Made by a program: the position numbers and the translations under genes. Below the pieces are notes generated by a model that saw only the letters and a list, made by a program, of their open reading frames with translations, ran no database searches and was not told the origin of the DNA. From NCBI GenBank assembly GCA_033557465.1, contig CM066037.1:518622686-518686685 (forward strand): 64,000 nt of DNA. The letters are read 5' to 3'. Below are positions 62,019 through 64,000 of the stretch, in pieces. The stretch is from Ichthyophis bannanicus (lineage: Eukaryota > Chordata > Amphibia > Gymnophiona > Ichthyophiidae). Within the stretch, counting starts at the first letter, position 1. Every line of letters starts with the position of its first letter.

Positions 62019-63875
62019 CTCCGAGGGCAGGGCCTTCCCTCCCCCAGGAGACCTTAACCAGCCCACAGGGGATGCATGGTGCTCTTTGCCCACAGATGGG
62101 CCAGCATCACCTCGGACCAGTGGATACTGCAAGTGGTAAGGGAAAGATACCTCCTCCACCTACAGCAGATACCACCCAGGTTCTTCCCTGGAGAGCCAGT
62201 ACATTCCTCCTTCACCAGACCCTGCTGCTCACAGAGCTTGCAGGTCTGATCAGGGGCAACGCAGTAGAGCCCGTACCCAAACACCTATGGGGAAAGGGAT
62301 TCTACTCCAGGTACTTTCTTGTCCCAAAGAGAACTGGAGGCCGCAGGCCCACCCTAGAACTGTGAAACTTAAACAAGTTTCTGGTGAGGGAGAAGTTCAA
62401 GATACTCTCCCTTGGAACACTGCTGCCTTTCCTCCACCAGGGAGATTGACTGTGCTCCTTGGATCTAAAGGATGCATATACACACATCCTAATCCACCCC
62501 TCCCACAGGCAGTACCCAAGGTTCGTTGTAGGAGGGGAGCACTACCACTACAGGGTACTACCCTTCGACCTGGCCTCCTTGCCAAGGGTCTTTACCAAAT
62601 GCCTGGCTGTGGTAGCCGCCCACCTGCGTCTGCAAGGGGCCTTCATCTTCCCCTACCTAGACAACTGGCTAATCAGGGGCGGCACAGCTTCAGAGGCTAG
62701 TCAGGTGGCAGAGCGTGCATCCCTCCTTCTGCAGCACATAGGTTTTTGTCATCAACTACCCCAAATCTCATCTCTCTCCAGCCCAAAATCCTGGAGTTCA
62801 TGGGTGCTCAGCTTGACACGCTGCAAGTTAAGGCGGTCCTCCCCAGAGATAGGGCAGATCGCCTCAGACAACTGGTCAGTGCCAGCTCGTCGTCTCCTCC
62901 ACCTACTGGACCATATGGCCTCTGCGGTCCATGTAACACCCTCAGCCCATTTGCACATGTGGACAGCTCAGTGGTGTCTCCGCTCACAGTGGACTCAAGC
63001 CATGGGCAGGCTATGGGACAGGGTCAGGGTTACCCACCTAATGGCAAAATCCCTCAACTGGTGGCAAAATGTCTGCCATCTCTGGCTAGGAATGCCTTTC
63101 CAATCACCCGCACCTCAGAGAACCCTGACCATAGATGCCTCCCTCCTTGGGGGGCGCATTGTGGGGACCGCCACACACAGGGTTGCTGGTCCCAGGAGGA
63201 GTCACTCCTACAGATCAGTCTCCTGGAGCTCAGGGCAATCTTCGTAGTCCTATGAGCGTTCCACAACCGCCTGTGACACGGATCCGTACTGATCCAGATG
63301 GACAATCAAGTCGCCATGTTCTGTATCAACAAGCAGGGGTGCACGGGTTTGTACGCCTTCTGCCAGAAGGTGATGGCCCTCCACTCCTTTGCACCTCGCA
63401 ATAACATGCTCTTAGGAGCAGTTTACCTCCCGGGCCAGGACAACTGCCTAGCGGACAGATTGAGCAGAATCCTTTGGCCGCACGAGTGATGCTTGAACCC
63501 CGGGCTGGCCAAGAGGCTCTTCTACCTCTGGGGCAGGCCTATGATGGATCTATTTGCCTCTCTGGACAATATGCAGCTGACTCACTTCTGCTTGCACCAA
63601 CCGCACCTGGAGAGAGAGGCAGCAGATGCCTTTCTGATGTCATGGTCCAAAGGCCTACTCTATGCATTCCCACTGACCCCCCCCCCCCCCCCGGTCCAGA
63701 GCAAGAGGGCATCATTTATACTAATTACCCCCAGATGACCCAGGCAGTCCTGGTTTCCACCTCTGCTCTCCGTGTCAGTGGCACTCCCAGTCCTGCTGGG
63801 TCAAGACCTGGGCCTCCTGTCTCAGGAGGGGGGGCCCCCTCCTGCACCCCAACCTGGGGTCCCTAACGATAACAG
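62019..63875 (+). pseudogene. A7 RT/RNase H remnant
   Basis: RT: KGFYSRYFLVPKRTGGRRPT (about 62289), DLKDAYTHILIHPSHRQY (62462), VLPFDLASLPRVFTKCLAV and FPYLDNWLIRGGTASE (62650; YLDD changed to YLDN). RNase H: LTIDASLLGG (63130), LELRAI (63222), MDNQVAMFCINKQG (63298) and NCLADRLSR (63443). The distal domain has MMDLFASLDNMQLTHFCLHQ and ADAFLMSWSKGLLYAFPLTP (63541-63670), then a C-run at 63679-63693. Several frameshifts; not functional. Confidence 0.8.
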
Positions 63876-64000
63876 CATGGCTGCTGAAAGGGTAGCATTG
63901 GCCCCTTTGTCTTCCGAGAGAAGTCGAGGAGATCCTACTGGCCTCCCGAAAGCCCTCCAACAGATGGGCCTCCATCATGCCTTTAAGTGGAGAAGGGTCT
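63876..64000 (+). pseudogene. A7 tyrosine recombinase start, truncated by window
   Basis: AAERVALAP is followed by a frameshift, then a LPREVEEILLASRKPSN-like stretch and HHAFKWRRV at the edge. Only the start of the core-binding part is in the window. Confidence 0.65.

Larger units (their letters stand above)
60801..64000 (+). mobile_element. Old DIRS fragment A7, joined to A5, runs off the window
   Basis: Begins within gag (cctcgggtaagtcc at 60854, the counterpart of gctcgggtaagtcctgtagt in A2) with no left ITR, and continues through RT and RNase H into the recombinase start at the window end. It is similarly decayed to A5. The join to the A5 RNase H has no terminal repeat or internal region, so it is a deletion or recombination breakpoint rather than an insertion. 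Confidence 0.72.

Overview
This window is intronic vertebrate DNA made almost entirely of transposable elements stacked inside one another. The retroelement mix is DIRS-type tyrosine-recombinase retrotransposons, CR1, L2, L1 and RTE LINEs, MIR-like CORE-SINEs and hAT and Harbinger MITEs. This points to an amphibian, most likely a caecilian or another large-genome lineage; that is inference from repeat content, not proof. The only host coding sequence recognised is one 75-bp exon at 36067-36141 on the + strand, with clean splice sites. It encodes a stretch of the oxysterol-binding protein OSBPL8 (ORP8). The rest of the window would then be the two introns flanking that exon.

Left part (1-10356): a 3' L2 LINE tail carrying a hAT MITE and a CORE-SINE; a degenerate L2-like LINE (EN and RT, 2440-4575); a G-rich L1-like LINE (about 4576-9502) inserted at its 3' end and itself carrying a second hAT MITE; then an unassigned stretch and the 3' half of a CR1 copy.

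Middle part (10357-34672): the CR1 copy is cut at 10359 and resumes at 20606. Between lie two DIRS elements abutting exactly: A1 (family A, 10357-16137) and B1 (family B, 16135-20605). B1 carries a reversed CR1 fragment and an LTR (C3) with a perfect 116-bp-arm palindrome. Next come a reverse CR1 copy with a SINE inside it, a second LTR (C1), and family B element B2 (24430-34672). B2's gag is split by a retroposed element with inverted ends, which in turn carries a Harbinger-like MITE and a full-length RTE LINE.

Right part (34673-64000): a TE-poor island with the OSBPL8 exon; A2 (37136-42915), the best preserved DIRS, with gag, RT/RNase H and tyrosine recombinase all open; then a four-level nest: CR1 <- A5 (old DIRS) <- A3 (47120-58564) <- A4 (51221-56885), with LTR C2 also inside A5. 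The last 3.2 kb (A7) is another old DIRS fragment joined abnormally to A5.

The most informative signals are the DIRS junctions. They show no target-site duplication beyond a shared NTT trinucleotide, and the internal complementary region of each element contains the circle junction of its two ends. For A2 a paralogous empty site is present in the same window. Less expected items are a roughly 300-codon reading frame open from the first base of two LTRs of one family (C1, C2), a hammerhead-like motif in the B2 insertion, and chimeric joins inside A5/A7.
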